Assembly: GCA_002077065.1 (NCBI GenBank)
Contig: NAJO01000034.1
Coordinates: 434,001 to 498,000, forward strand
DNA from: Cryoendolithus antarcticus
Lineage: Eukaryota > Ascomycota > Dothideomycetes > Cladosporiales > Cladosporiaceae
Reading direction: 5' to 3'
DNA: 64,000 nt
In this document: in pieces, positions 22,701-32,027 of the stretch
Numbering within the stretch: the stretch's first letter is position 1
Layout: each line of letters opens with the position of its first letter
Position numbers and translations under genes: made by a program
Notes under the pieces: generated by a model
What the model was told of the DNA's origin: nothing
What the model saw: only the letters and a program-made list of their open reading frames with translations
Databases searched by the model: none

Positions 22701-23664
22701 AGTTGTACAGTCTCATCTATCTCCTGACGGACGAAGAACACAAGAGATGTGCTCAGCTTGTCGACCTGACAAAGTCGGCTGCCTTCACGTTTCACAAGCT
22801 GAATTTGTTACTAGCCGAGACTTACGGTCCGATAACCCTATTCTCCATGAACAATCATTCATGGAGAGAGGAGCGTGATCAGCCATCGATGATCCATAGA
22901 CTATGTGACGCATGGCCCCCATCGTGGCAGCACGACATATATGACCACCCTCTAGCGCCGGGTAGCTTCCTCCCTCGCGACTCCCCGCTACACCAGCCCT
23001 CACTATATCGTGTCATTTCACCACGACGCCCAACGTCCTCGAGTTCAGCTGAGGAGATGCAAGTGTTTGGTGAGGGAATCAGATGTGCAGCCATTTTTGT
23101 GGACACTATCGTCACCTCGGTCGATATAATCGATTCGGACAGACTTGCCATGGTCGAAGAGAACATTGGGAACATGTCTCTGCTAAGAACGCTACTGGAA
23201 GACCGCATTGCACTCGCCGTCGGTGATGTCAACAGCAGGACTTTCCGCCGTCTCCGTACCGACGAAGTTCTGAGCGTATCGCGCCGCTATCGCGATATGA
23301 GTTGGCGGGATCTTTTGCAGGACCGCGGAAACAGAGCGGACAGGCGAGTATTCATCACGAGTAAGGGCATACCAGGCAACGGACCCATGCAAACGCGCGT
23401 CGGGGATGACGTCGTAGTACTCCCTGGAGCAGAAGTGCCTCACATCGTGCGGAGATTGCACGACAGTGACACCGATACCTACAAGATGATCGGCGAGTGG
23501 TATGTCATCCCAGCGTCCACTAGTAGGATAATATACTAACCTAGCGCAGCTATCTAGACCTCATGATGGACGGGCAGGTCATGAACGGGTTGGATGCAGG
23601 AAAATATACTGTCAAGCCGATCACGATCACATGGGAGCGTAACCACATGAGTAATGAAGCGTAA
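19718..23664 (+). CDS. NLR: RHIM/PP-like motif - NACHT - HET, with in-frame TAG
   Basis: Six exons: 19718-19805, 19853-20044, 20100-20124, 20177-20782, 20833-23499 and 23550-23664. They sum to 1231 codons in one consistent phase. Exon 1 encodes a short Gly/Asp/Asn-rich segment with V-Q-I-G at residues 18-21. The NACHT NTPase follows: W-F-T-G-S-S-L-E-D-W-L, Walker A G-C-G-K-S (95-99, in a 25-nt exon), Walker B L-V-L-V-V-D-A-I-D-E (about 194), and V-I-L-T-S-R-Y. A HET domain starts near residue 684 (Y-I-A-L-T-Y-A-W, then W-I-D-A-I-S-I-D). It continues after a TAG at 22247-22249 (codon 776) with R-R-R-W-I-Y-Q-E-I-A-L-A and a typical HET C-terminus. No phase-preserving intron with credible sites removes the TAG. 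HET at the C-terminus, in place of WD40/TPR repeats, is unusual. Likely self/non-self recognition and cell-death trigger; the truncated form would keep motif and NACHT. Confidence 0.82.
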
Positions 23665-23705
23665 AGCGAAGGTGAAACCCGATCACGGAGGGACACGTGG
23701 AGAGC

Positions 23706-25168
23706 TCAGCTCTCTCCTCGTCCACCACTAAAACCCCTTCCAAAGCTACTCAATCTGCTCCCAATACTCCCTCCACCAGCCTGTAGATTACTCATCACAG
23801 CCTCCTCAAGCGCCGACTGCGTCACACTCGCGTCTTCGAGATCACTGAAGCTGCTGCCCATGCTTGGAGTGCCGGAGCTACCGTCTCCTCGTGCGGCTGC
23901 TGCGAGAGCAGCGCGGTGTCGAGGGCTGAGAGGGCCGGGCCGTGGAAGAGCCTCGGGGTTATTGGGTGTTGTGGAGGTGGATGATGCGGAGGCAGAGGGC
24001 GAGGAGTCTGGTGCTGAGGATGCAGTGTTGGGTGTCCTGGATTTCGTAGCTGTCGATGCAGGACCAGACTTGCTGCTCGGACGTCCTGCTGCTTGACCTC
24101 GAAGTGTTGCTGCTGGGTCATGCAGTGGAGCATCGGAGGATGACGACGCTACGTTCGCCGCTGCGAAGGGCAGAAACCCACCAGAAGACGACTCCGGATC
24201 GTCTTCTGATGATCCGCGGTCGCCTTCTGAGCTTAGCGTTCCCAGCGTTGATCGTTGAGGCAGAGCAGCGGATGGCAAGCGTCGAAAAGCCTGACTACGA
24301 GCCATTGATGATGGTTCGTCTTCTGAGTCTGATGCGTCATCACAATCATCGTGATCGTCGTGGCCAAGCTCGGCATCGTCTTCCACAGCGGTACGTTGCT
24401 TGGCTGGAACGGTTCTTTGTTGCTGCGAGCCGCCAGATGATTGGAGAGCGCGTTGTCGCAAGGTGTATAGTCCACTACCAGCTCTGCTTTGTGTCAAGGT
24501 AGCATTCGAAGGCGTTCGAGATAGCTGAGCTTCAGATGTGGGTCTCGGTGTCCCTGGCTCGGTGGGTGGCGGTATTGGGCTCGCTCGCTTCGAGCCTGTG
24601 TCGATTGATGGTGTTGCTTTGGAATCTACAGTGAATCAGTAGATGCTTAAGAGGTGGTAACAGGGTCTCACACCTTTGCTAGCAGAACCATCATCGCCTC
24701 CAGAAGCTAGCCGCCTCATCTGCGTCTTCATGCCCTCGAAATGCTGCTCGTACAGCCATGCTGCCTGTTGCATTAAGAAGCTCAGATCGACTTCGAATCG
24801 TCCTGCTGTCGCTTCCCAGTCGATATCCTGTAGTCATTATTAGCCACTTCTCAACGATAGCAGACGTTCTCTTGAGTAGTGCCGCGAACCTTCGAGTTCG
24901 ACGTCTTGGAAATAATCTTCCACAGCGCCTTGTCTTTCGTGCCATCCCATGAGACAGGCTCAGGGTCTTGAAATCCATTACGCGGGAATAGGCAGCGAAC
25001 GATCAATGTATAGTGTACAGGTCGCGCTGGTGGAGGTGCAGGCGAGCCGGGCAAGGGAGACGTCTTAGTCGATCGTTCTGCTGGTTGTGCAGATACACTG
25101 GTGCGAGGCGAGTGGCTTGGACGTCGATGTTCTGCACTGACCCGGCTTGTGGATGCAGTCGGAGACAT
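23706..25168 (-). CDS. ATG29: Autophagy protein Atg29
   Basis: Three exons on the reverse strand: 25168-24890, 24827-24674 and 24625-23706; 450 residues. The conserved N-terminal Atg29 region is clear: Y-T-L-I-V-R-C-L-F-P-R, W-D-G-T-K-D-K-A-L-W-K-I-I-S, then D-I-D-W-E-A-T-A-G-R-F and L-M-Q-Q-A-A-W-L-Y-E-Q-H-F. The C-terminus has the fungal-specific S-V-T-Q-S-A-L-E-E-A-V-M-S-N. The long middle is Ser/Asp/Glu-rich and disordered, as usual for filamentous fungi. Atg29 works with Atg17 and Atg31 at the phagophore assembly site to scaffold autophagosome initiation. The first intron has a weak GTTCGC donor but a good acceptor. It converges on the NLR with only 41 bp between stops. Confidence 0.88.
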
Positions 25169-25511
25169 GATACAGTTCCCTGGCCTCCGAAGAGGGTGCA
25201 AGGTACCTAGGATGGGACGAACAGATACACGGCAGGTGCGATGCAAGTCAGTAGCCAGGGGCTTGGCAGGCAATGATTGGTCGATCTAAAGTAGAGATCG
25301 GCATTGTATGTGAAGGAAAGGTGCGCATGAAAGATGCATCGTCATGGTTGGCATGGAGCACTCCTAACGACCCATGACTTTCAAATTTTTGGCATTGGAG
25401 GTACATCAGCTCTACTGTCAGCCTGCTGCTCATCGCAAGATCGAGCAATCCAGGCAAGCCTTTCCCTTCCTCAGCCCGCCAGTACGCCACCAAGCATAGC
25501 AAATGACACGC
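25169..25511. other. Intergenic region between ATG29 and RPL21
   Basis: About 340 bases between two reverse-strand genes. No gene seen; includes the ATG29 promoter and the RPL21 3' UTR. Confidence 0.5.
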
Positions 25512-26196
25512 TCAGATCGTCGTCTCATACGCTATCGGTGCCACGCTCTCCGGCTTGTTCTCCTTTGCGCTCACCGTCCTCGCCTCCCTCGGCATCACTG
25601 GCTGACGCTTGAGATGCACGTGCACACCGTCCTCCTTCGCCTTCTTCATGTTGGCCGCGTTCGTCTTGACACGTCGCAGGAACTCGTCGCGCGAGCGGGA
25701 GTGGTTGACGTGCTCGATGCGGACGTTGACGCGCTTCTCGATGTAGCGGTTGCCGACTTGCTTGTAGAGGATCACACCGACTGCGGACTTGGTGACGTTG
25801 TAGACGACGCCGGTCTTGCCGTGGAAGTCCTTGTGGCTGCGGTGTTGTCAGAGACTGCTCCTCGCTGATGTTTCGCGCACTGCCAGGCGTGCGCCCTGTC
25901 ATCTGCGGGGTGGATAGACTTACGGCATGCCCTTCTGCACAGCACCGTTTGCGACCACATCGACGATATCTCCGACCTTGTACTGCTTGAGGTATGTGGA
26001 CAGCTTGATCATACCCTTCTTCTTGAAGTCCCGAGAGAAGGCTGCACATTGTTAGTTTCTTGCTTGTTCTCGCGGTCCACCTTTGCCTCCTTTCACTGCA
26101 ACATTCTCCATCCCTCTTTCCTCATTTCTCTCGTTCTTTTCCAAGGAGTGACTGACCATAGCGCGTGCCCGCGCGGAGACCTGCGGCGTGACCCAT
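25512..26196 (-). CDS. RPL21: 60S ribosomal protein L21 (eL21)
   Basis: Three exons on the reverse strand: 26196-26157, 26041-25924 and 25836-25512; exactly 160 residues, the family length. Starts [13 protein letters not shown]. It then has [42 protein letters not shown] and [13 protein letters not shown], all diagnostic of eL21. A large-subunit structural protein. Introns are 115 and 87 nt, longer than most in the window, as is common in ribosomal-protein genes. Divergent from RPS9 across 343 bp. Confidence 0.97.
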
Positions 26197-26539
26197 TGCG
26201 AAATGATTTGGTGGCTATATCGGAATTGTTAGTGTCGTGGTCGTGATCGCACTGAGGGAGGGCTCGGCATACGTCTGAGGGTTAGGGTCTATAGCAATAT
26301 GTCAGTGATTGATTGCTAGATATATGAGGTCTGCAGTACTCACGTCGTTGGTGCTGTGATGCGATCTCCTCGTCGGCGTCGCATTCGAAGTTCCACCAAG
26401 TCGAAAAGCGGTGCTTGTGCCAAGACTTTGGATGCGGGAGCCGCCGCACGCTAGCGAGCGCACTCTGAGAACTTCGAATTCGAACACCACCGCATAGTTG
26501 ACTTGACGACAGCAACGATACCGACGACTACCATCCATC
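26197..26539. promoter_or_regulatory. Bidirectional ribosomal-protein promoter (RPL21/RPS9)
   Basis: A 343-bp interval between the start codons of two divergent ribosomal-protein genes. It carries a telobox-like element, GAGGGTTAGGGTCT at 26278-26289 approximately, resembling TTAGGG-type sites bound by Tbf1/Rap1-like factors at many fungal ribosomal-protein promoters. Caveat: on the reverse strand the same bases read CCCTAACCCTCAG, which is also a good branch site plus 3' splice site. It could instead end a 5'-UTR intron of RPL21. Confidence 0.55.
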
Positions 26540-27650
26540 ATGGCACCGTAAGTACAACCCCTACGCTGGACACGACTGCAATCTGCGAGAGCGATGAACA
26601 TGGCTGCGAGCGATCGTGTAGAGTGGAGTGATCGAAGATATTGTGCACACGACACAAGGGCATATGGCTTCGAGAGACATGGAGGACAGGCACTCGATTG
26701 GAGCGCTCTCCTATTGGAGACGTCTGCCTCCGAAGATCGTTACAAGAGCATTGGAATGAGGGGAGAGACTACCCCATAAGCCGCGGTCGAAGGCAGTCAA
26801 GGCGGATGTTCAGACTCCCGACCACTACTCGCGCCGCAGTCATGTCCATCGCTCTTCAGATACGGACGTGGGTACAAATTCAAGCACATCCACTGACACA
26901 CTCAAAAGTCGCAGCTCCAGCAAGACCTACAAGGTCCCGCGTCGTCCGTTCGAGTCGGCGCGTCTGTACGTACTCCATGGCCACTGAGCGCGAGCTTGCT
27001 CCGCTTATGTCTGCAGTATCTAACGTGCACCCAGCGATTCCGAGTTGAAGACCGTTGGCGAATATGGTCTCCGCAACAAGCGTGAGGTGTGGCGCGTCAT
27101 GCTCACCCTCTCCAAGATTCGTCGTGCTGCCCGGTATGTTGTCCTACAGCCAACCCATTCAACCAATACTGATTTCAGACACAGTCAGCTCCTCACCATG
27201 GACGAGAAGGACCCCAAGCGTCTGTTCGAAGGCAACGCCCTCATTCGCCGCCTGGTCCGTGTTGGTGTACTCGACGAGACCCGCATGAAGCTCGATTACG
27301 TGCTCGCCCTCAAGGTCGAGGATTTCTTGGAGCGCCGTCTTCAGACCTGTGTCTACAAGCTCGGTCTCGCCAAGTCCATTCACCACGCTCGTGTCCTCAT
27401 CCGCCAGCGCCACATCCGGTCAGTCTTCTTGGAGCATTTCACGATGAACAATAGCTGACACAGCAATAGCGTCGGCAAGCAAATCGTCAACGTCCCGTCC
27501 TTCGTCGTCCGTCTCGACTCGCAAAAGCACATCGACTTCTCGCTCACCTCGCCATTCGGTGGCGGGCGCCCCGGTCGTGTGCGCAGGAAGAAGGCCAAGG
27601 CCGCCGAGAAGGGTGGTGATGACGCGGCTGAGGAGGAGGAAGAGGAGTAG
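26540..27650 (+). CDS. RPS9: 40S ribosomal protein S9 (uS4)
   Basis: Five exons: 26540-26547, 26909-26965, 27035-27133, 27185-27418 and 27470-27650; 192 residues. The first exon is only 8 nt (M-A-P split). Family motifs: [46 protein letters not shown], the S4 RNA-binding region [13 protein letters not shown], and P-F-G-G-G-R-P-G-R. The tail is acidic (E-E-E-E-E-E). It is an early-assembling small-subunit protein important for decoding fidelity. Intron 1 is 361 nt, far longer than the other introns here. Confidence 0.96.
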
Positions 27651-28035
27651 ATGCTGTCACGTTTCGAAGACAGAAGATCATGTCCCTGTAGCCGTGGTCG
27701 CTAGGCCAGAGCAGCAGTATGCCTGCTGGTGTGTGCTGGTGGATCATGTGCGATGCATCAGGTCGACGGGCGCCAGTCATAGATCATGTACTACAGATCA
27801 CGCTCGGCATTTTTACCTATTTCTTCACCATTAACTCCGTACTTTGATCCAACTGCGTCGCTCGATGTGCCCTCACTGCTGTACACTCACTTTGTCGGAA
27901 GCCCGGGGATCTCCCTCCGATGTTTGCGTGACGTAACACTTCGCGATCTCAATAGGCTTCAAGTTCAAATGATTGCATGGACTCCAGCGAACGCGTTTAT
28001 GGGGATGCCGCGATGACAGAAGACCATGCAGGACG
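27651..28035. other. Intergenic region
   Basis: About 385 bases between RPS9 and the Nvj2-like gene, both forward. No gene or repeat seen. Confidence 0.5.
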
Positions 28036-31000
28036 ATGAGCCTGTCGACTATCCTCTACGCCTACCTCATCGGCGGTCTCACCTTCCTCCCACTCCTCGT
28101 ACTTGTTATCGTCCTCCCAGCATGGCTTACACTGCCTCAGACAAAGGAGGGCGCGATCTCGACTACTGGCGATGAGAGGAAGATAGTGAAGGACAAGGAC
28201 GAGGCAGAAGTTCGACGTGAGGATGAGCTCTCGTCCTACGACAGTGCCGCGAGTGGCAACTTTGCCGTGTTGCGTTCGTACAACTTTCAGTCCGCCCTTG
28301 CGGCACTGAACGCGAAGAGCAATACTGGACCGAATGGCGGCGATGGCAGCGGCGAGAACGGGAGTCAGGAGTCCATGTCGGTGTATCAGAGCATGTACAA
28401 GTCGGTGTTTGACCGGAATAAGGCTACTGGGCAGAAGAGTGTACTGGCCGAACAGGACGAGGCAGCAAGTGCCGCCGTTGCGAAGCCAAAGCCCTCTACA
28501 ACTCCGGCGACGATCTACCATATCGTGCTCAGGCATCGTCATCTCATGCTCTACGACTCAGCTGCACAGCTCGAGGTTCGACACGTCATCAGCCTCGCGC
28601 ACCACACGGTCTCTCTGACGGACGGCGAGGACGAGGATGTTGCTCTCATAGACGGCGATCTCTTCGTCAAGCGTACTGCAATATGTTTGCAGCCGAACTC
28701 TACAATGCCAAACGGCTTCAACCCCCACGAGCATGTGCAGCTTCCGAAGCCGTTCTACCTCTTCTCAGCAACATGCTCGGAAAAGGAGGACTTCTACCAC
28801 GCCCTCCTGTCCGCTCAGGCCGAGCATCCTGTACCACAGCCTCTGGATCCCGCATGCACGATCAAGTTGCAGTCGGCGCTGCACTCAAACTCCCTCACGA
28901 CCGAGTCTCGGGCGTTGAACGCCTTGCTGGGACGGGTGTTTTTAGCAGTTCATCGAACACCTTTCATGCAGGACTTCATTCGGAAGAAAATCGAGAAGAA
29001 GATTGCGCGTGTTACCAAACCTGCCTTCATCGCGTCGATTGCAGTGCAGAGCATCGATCTTGGCGACATGGCGCCGATCATCTCGAATCTGAAGTTGAAG
29101 GATCTGAACATCTCGGGCGACATGATCATAAGTGCCGATGTGAAGTACACGGGAGCGTTCAAGGTGGTCATCGCAGCAGTCGCAAAGCTCGATCTTGGCG
29201 CAAGATTCAAGGTGCGGACGGTCAATCTTGTGCTCGCGGCATCACTACAGCGCCTGCAAGGGAAGCTACTTGTCCGCGTAAAGCCCACTCCGAGCAATCG
29301 CCTTTGGTTCTGCTTCGAAGAGATGCCTGCCATGGAGGTCAAGATCGAGCCTGTGGTCAGCACGAGGCAGATTACCTACACGTTTATCCTGAAGGCTATC
29401 GAGAACAGGATCAGAGAAGTCGTGGCGGAGACTGTGGTCAAGCCAAATTGGGACGATGTGCCTTTCTTCGACACCAGTTCTCAGGAGTATCGTGGTGGCA
29501 TTTGGCAAGAGGCGAAAGGGGACGATTCAGACGTCGAGGACTCTAGCGACGAGCTGTCCAAGACGAAAGACAAGCTCGGCATGAAACCAGACCAGACTGC
29601 TTCCATGCCTGTCCTCCCAGGAGTCGATCAATCTGAAGATCGACGAGCCAGCGCATCAAGTGGCATGCAAACGAAGAGCTTTCGTGACACTAGTGGCTTG
29701 AAGAGCCGGTCGACCATGTCACTCCCACCCCCTTCGCAAGCTGCACAACTTGCAGCGGATCGTGCAACAACTTTCCGACCGCCCAAGCCGATGCGCTCGC
29801 CTTCATTCAATGCGCCGTCTCCGAGTGTAGCTATGGACGGCGTGAGTGCTTTGAAGTCCGAGGATCTGCCTCGTGCGCCTGCCAAGCGATGGATCGGTCG
29901 GGCACCTCCGCCTGCTGTGAAGCGCGATGCAGTTGATGCTGTGCGTGAAGTCTATGATAGGGCTGGTCATAGGGTCGAAGTCGCCGGGACAGATGTTCCT
30001 GATCTCCATACAGACTCTATGAATAACGCTGACCAGGACCCTGCATTTCTGGATGCCGTAGAAGATAATGTTGAGCCTAGGTCACCCTCCCGCGCTGGCA
30101 GCCACGAGGAAGCCACATCGTTACACAAGGACTCGCCGTCCACACTACACACCACAGATCCAGCCTCCTCAGCACCTAGCCGTGCCTCTACAATGCGAAG
30201 CTCTGCCTCGTCAACAACCTCACGCGAACAAGCGCAAGCGAAAGGCAAGAACCTTCTAGCTGCCACAGCCGCAGCTACGACCGCCGCCCGCGCATGGGCC
30301 TGGAGCGCTGCAGCCAACCGCAAGAAAGGTGCCCCCATATTTCAGCCTCGCAATCTACGAGGTGAACCTGATGGCTTGCCTCAAGAACCCATGGGCCGAG
30401 GTCAGCCGCTGCCACCACCGGGTACACCACTGCCGAAGCCGCCGAAAGGCAGTCTCTGGGGTGGCAGTGGTTTTGCTGGGGGCAGTGTGAAGAGGAAGCC
30501 CGTACTGCCTGCGAGGAGAGCAGGTGGAGTGCCTGAGGGACTAGGGGAAAGCAGCGCGACGGCTAGCTCCGAGAGCCTGGCGAGAGCGAGTGGCGAAGAC
30601 GAGTTTGGGCCTTGGAAGGAGAACTTCGAAGATCATGAAGATGATGCAGCCATGGCAAGTGGAGATGCTGAGCGGTCACAGGCTACCGATGAGACAACCC
30701 TTGACAGTGACGCAGCTGAACACACGAAACGGCAAGCACCGCCTCTGCCGCCACGACGGAAGAAGCTGGTGGACTCGCAGCCTTCGACTGCTTCACTCGA
30801 AGGCCTTGCTGACACGGCAGGCGATAAGAGACATCACGATGCCACTGCTCCCCCACTCGATCGAATCTTACACTCACGCGCTCGTGACTCTGCCGCGGAT
30901 GAGCTCGAAGATGACACAGCCCATGACAGCCTCGAGAAGCATCCGAGTGGTGATGCAGTGTTAGAGCCACAGATACTTGCTGCTCCGGCACCTGTTGATG

Positions 31001-31194
31001 CCGAGGCGGGAGCACAGGGTGCATTGGAGATTGACGAAGCTGACGGTACCCATGTGATTGACGATGAAGGGGACCATGTCTTCGCCAACACACAAGTGAC
31101 GCCTAAGTCCGTCGGCGATGATGCGAGCAGCGAGGCCTCTATACTCGAAGTGGCGAATGGTGAGATTACGGTAGATGGAAGCAAGCATGCATAG
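28036..31194 (+). CDS. Nvj2-type SMP-domain lipid-transfer protein
   Basis: Single exon, 1052 residues. The start was placed at 28036 because an N-terminal membrane segment follows at once (L-I-G-G-L-T-F-L-P-L-L-V-L-V-I-V-L-P). Next is a PH-like region (Y-H-I-V-L-R-H-R-H-L-M-L-Y to about residue 270), with A-L-N-A-L-L-G-R-V-F at the start of the SMP domain (about 300-480; L-G-D-M-A-P-I-I-S-N-L-K-L, G-D-M-I-I-S-A-D-V-K-Y). This order matches yeast Nvj2 and animal TEX2, tubular lipid-transfer proteins at ER contact sites. The C-terminal half is disordered with many P-P and Ser-rich stretches (P-K-P-P-K-G-S-L-W-G-G-S-G-F). Confidence 0.87.
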   Translation: MSLSTILYAYLIGGLTFLPLLVLVIVLPAWLTLPQTKEGAISTTGDERKIVKDKDEAEVRREDELSSYDSAASGNFAVLRSYNFQSALAALNAKSNTGPNGGDGSGENGSQESMSVYQSMYKSVFDRNKATGQKSVLAEQDEAASAAVAKPKPSTTPATIYHIVLRHRHLMLYDSAAQLEVRHVISLAHHTVSLTDGEDEDVALIDGDLFVKRTAICLQPNSTMPNGFNPHEHVQLPKPFYLFSATCSEKEDFYHALLSAQAEHPVPQPLDPACTIKLQSALHSNSLTTESRALNALLGRVFLAVHRTPFMQDFIRKKIEKKIARVTKPAFIASIAVQSIDLGDMAPIISNLKLKDLNISGDMIISADVKYTGAFKVVIAAVAKLDLGARFKVRTVNLVLAASLQRLQGKLLVRVKPTPSNRLWFCFEEMPAMEVKIEPVVSTRQITYTFILKAIENRIREVVAETVVKPNWDDVPFFDTSSQEYRGGIWQEAKGDDSDVEDSSDELSKTKDKLGMKPDQTASMPVLPGVDQSEDRRASASSGMQTKSFRDTSGLKSRSTMSLPPPSQAAQLAADRATTFRPPKPMRSPSFNAPSPSVAMDGVSALKSEDLPRAPAKRWIGRAPPPAVKRDAVDAVREVYDRAGHRVEVAGTDVPDLHTDSMNNADQDPAFLDAVEDNVEPRSPSRAGSHEEATSLHKDSPSTLHTTDPASSAPSRASTMRSSASSTTSREQAQAKGKNLLAATAAATTAARAWAWSAAANRKKGAPIFQPRNLRGEPDGLPQEPMGRGQPLPPPGTPLPKPPKGSLWGGSGFAGGSVKRKPVLPARRAGGVPEGLGESSATASSESLARASGEDEFGPWKENFEDHEDDAAMASGDAERSQATDETTLDSDAAEHTKRQAPPLPPRRKKLVDSQPSTASLEGLADTAGDKRHHDATAPPLDRILHSRARDSAADELEDDTAHDSLEKHPSGDAVLEPQILAAPAPVDAEAGAQGALEIDEADGTHVIDDEGDHVFANTQVTPKSVGDDASSEASILEVANGEITVDGSKHA

Positions 31195-32027
31195 ATACCC
31201 CGATATGATACTTCATGAGCTGTCAATGTTGTCTTTTCCCGCATGCCTGTTCGACTCTACCTCGCGAGTCCGCAACCTTTCAACAAGGACATGTGCTGCA
31301 CCTCTTGTCAATTCGTTGCCATGCCGTGACGGTGTGTTGGAAGGATCAAGCTATGTCGCATGGATGAAATCATCATTTTGCAATACGATGCTCGGCACTC
31401 TGTGATGCTGGGCGGTTCCCAGTCTTTGATCTTCGGGCCGTGTTCGCGAAGGATCATCGAATGTCACACTTCTCTCCCTACATTTGCCAACCAATAGTAT
31501 CCTCTGACAGCATGTCTGAGACAAGATTGCCATGCGATCAACTCCGCAACGCGTCTCCAAGGGGTTCAATCCCGTAATTGCACAACCCGAAATAGGAGAG
31601 AAAGCTTCAATACGGCCCAGCCCGTCCTCTAACGGCGCTGGCACAGACCTCACTTCTCCACTACAGGCACGCACAGGGTCGACAGCTGCCGCCGTTGACC
31701 AGAACAACGCCTCCCGCGTGGCACTAGGGATGATCTACTGCTACCCTGCCTGGCGGGAGGATGAACACGAGTCGCACTTGATGAAGACGAGATGAGGGAC
31801 CGGTCAATTGTTGCCGGAGAGGTGATGTACATTTCTTTCCGTCTGTCTCTGTGATCTGTCTGTCTACTACCAGCATCCTGTTACTGTCTCTCTTGTTGCG
31901 AACATTGCGTTCGTGTCCATTCTTTCGGTCTTCGCGACCACCACACTCGTTTCTAGGCCACGGCCGTCCATTCATTGAACAGCAGTAATACAATAGATCT
32001 CGAATTATCTACAGTCCTTTAGCCAAG
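31195..32027. other. Intergenic region upstream of the chitinase
   Basis: About 830 bases with no supportable gene. The last 200 bases are rich in CT/TG runs typical of a 5' leader. Confidence 0.5.

Noticed and set aside
26588..26895. C/D snoRNA in RPS9 intron 1
   Set aside because: C-box has a mismatch and the D-box is about 300 nt away, too far; no terminal stem seen.
28683..29546. 287-codon forward frame inside the SMP-domain gene
   Set aside because: Overlaps the SMP coding region in another frame; composition is Arg/Cys/His-rich as expected of a shifted frame.
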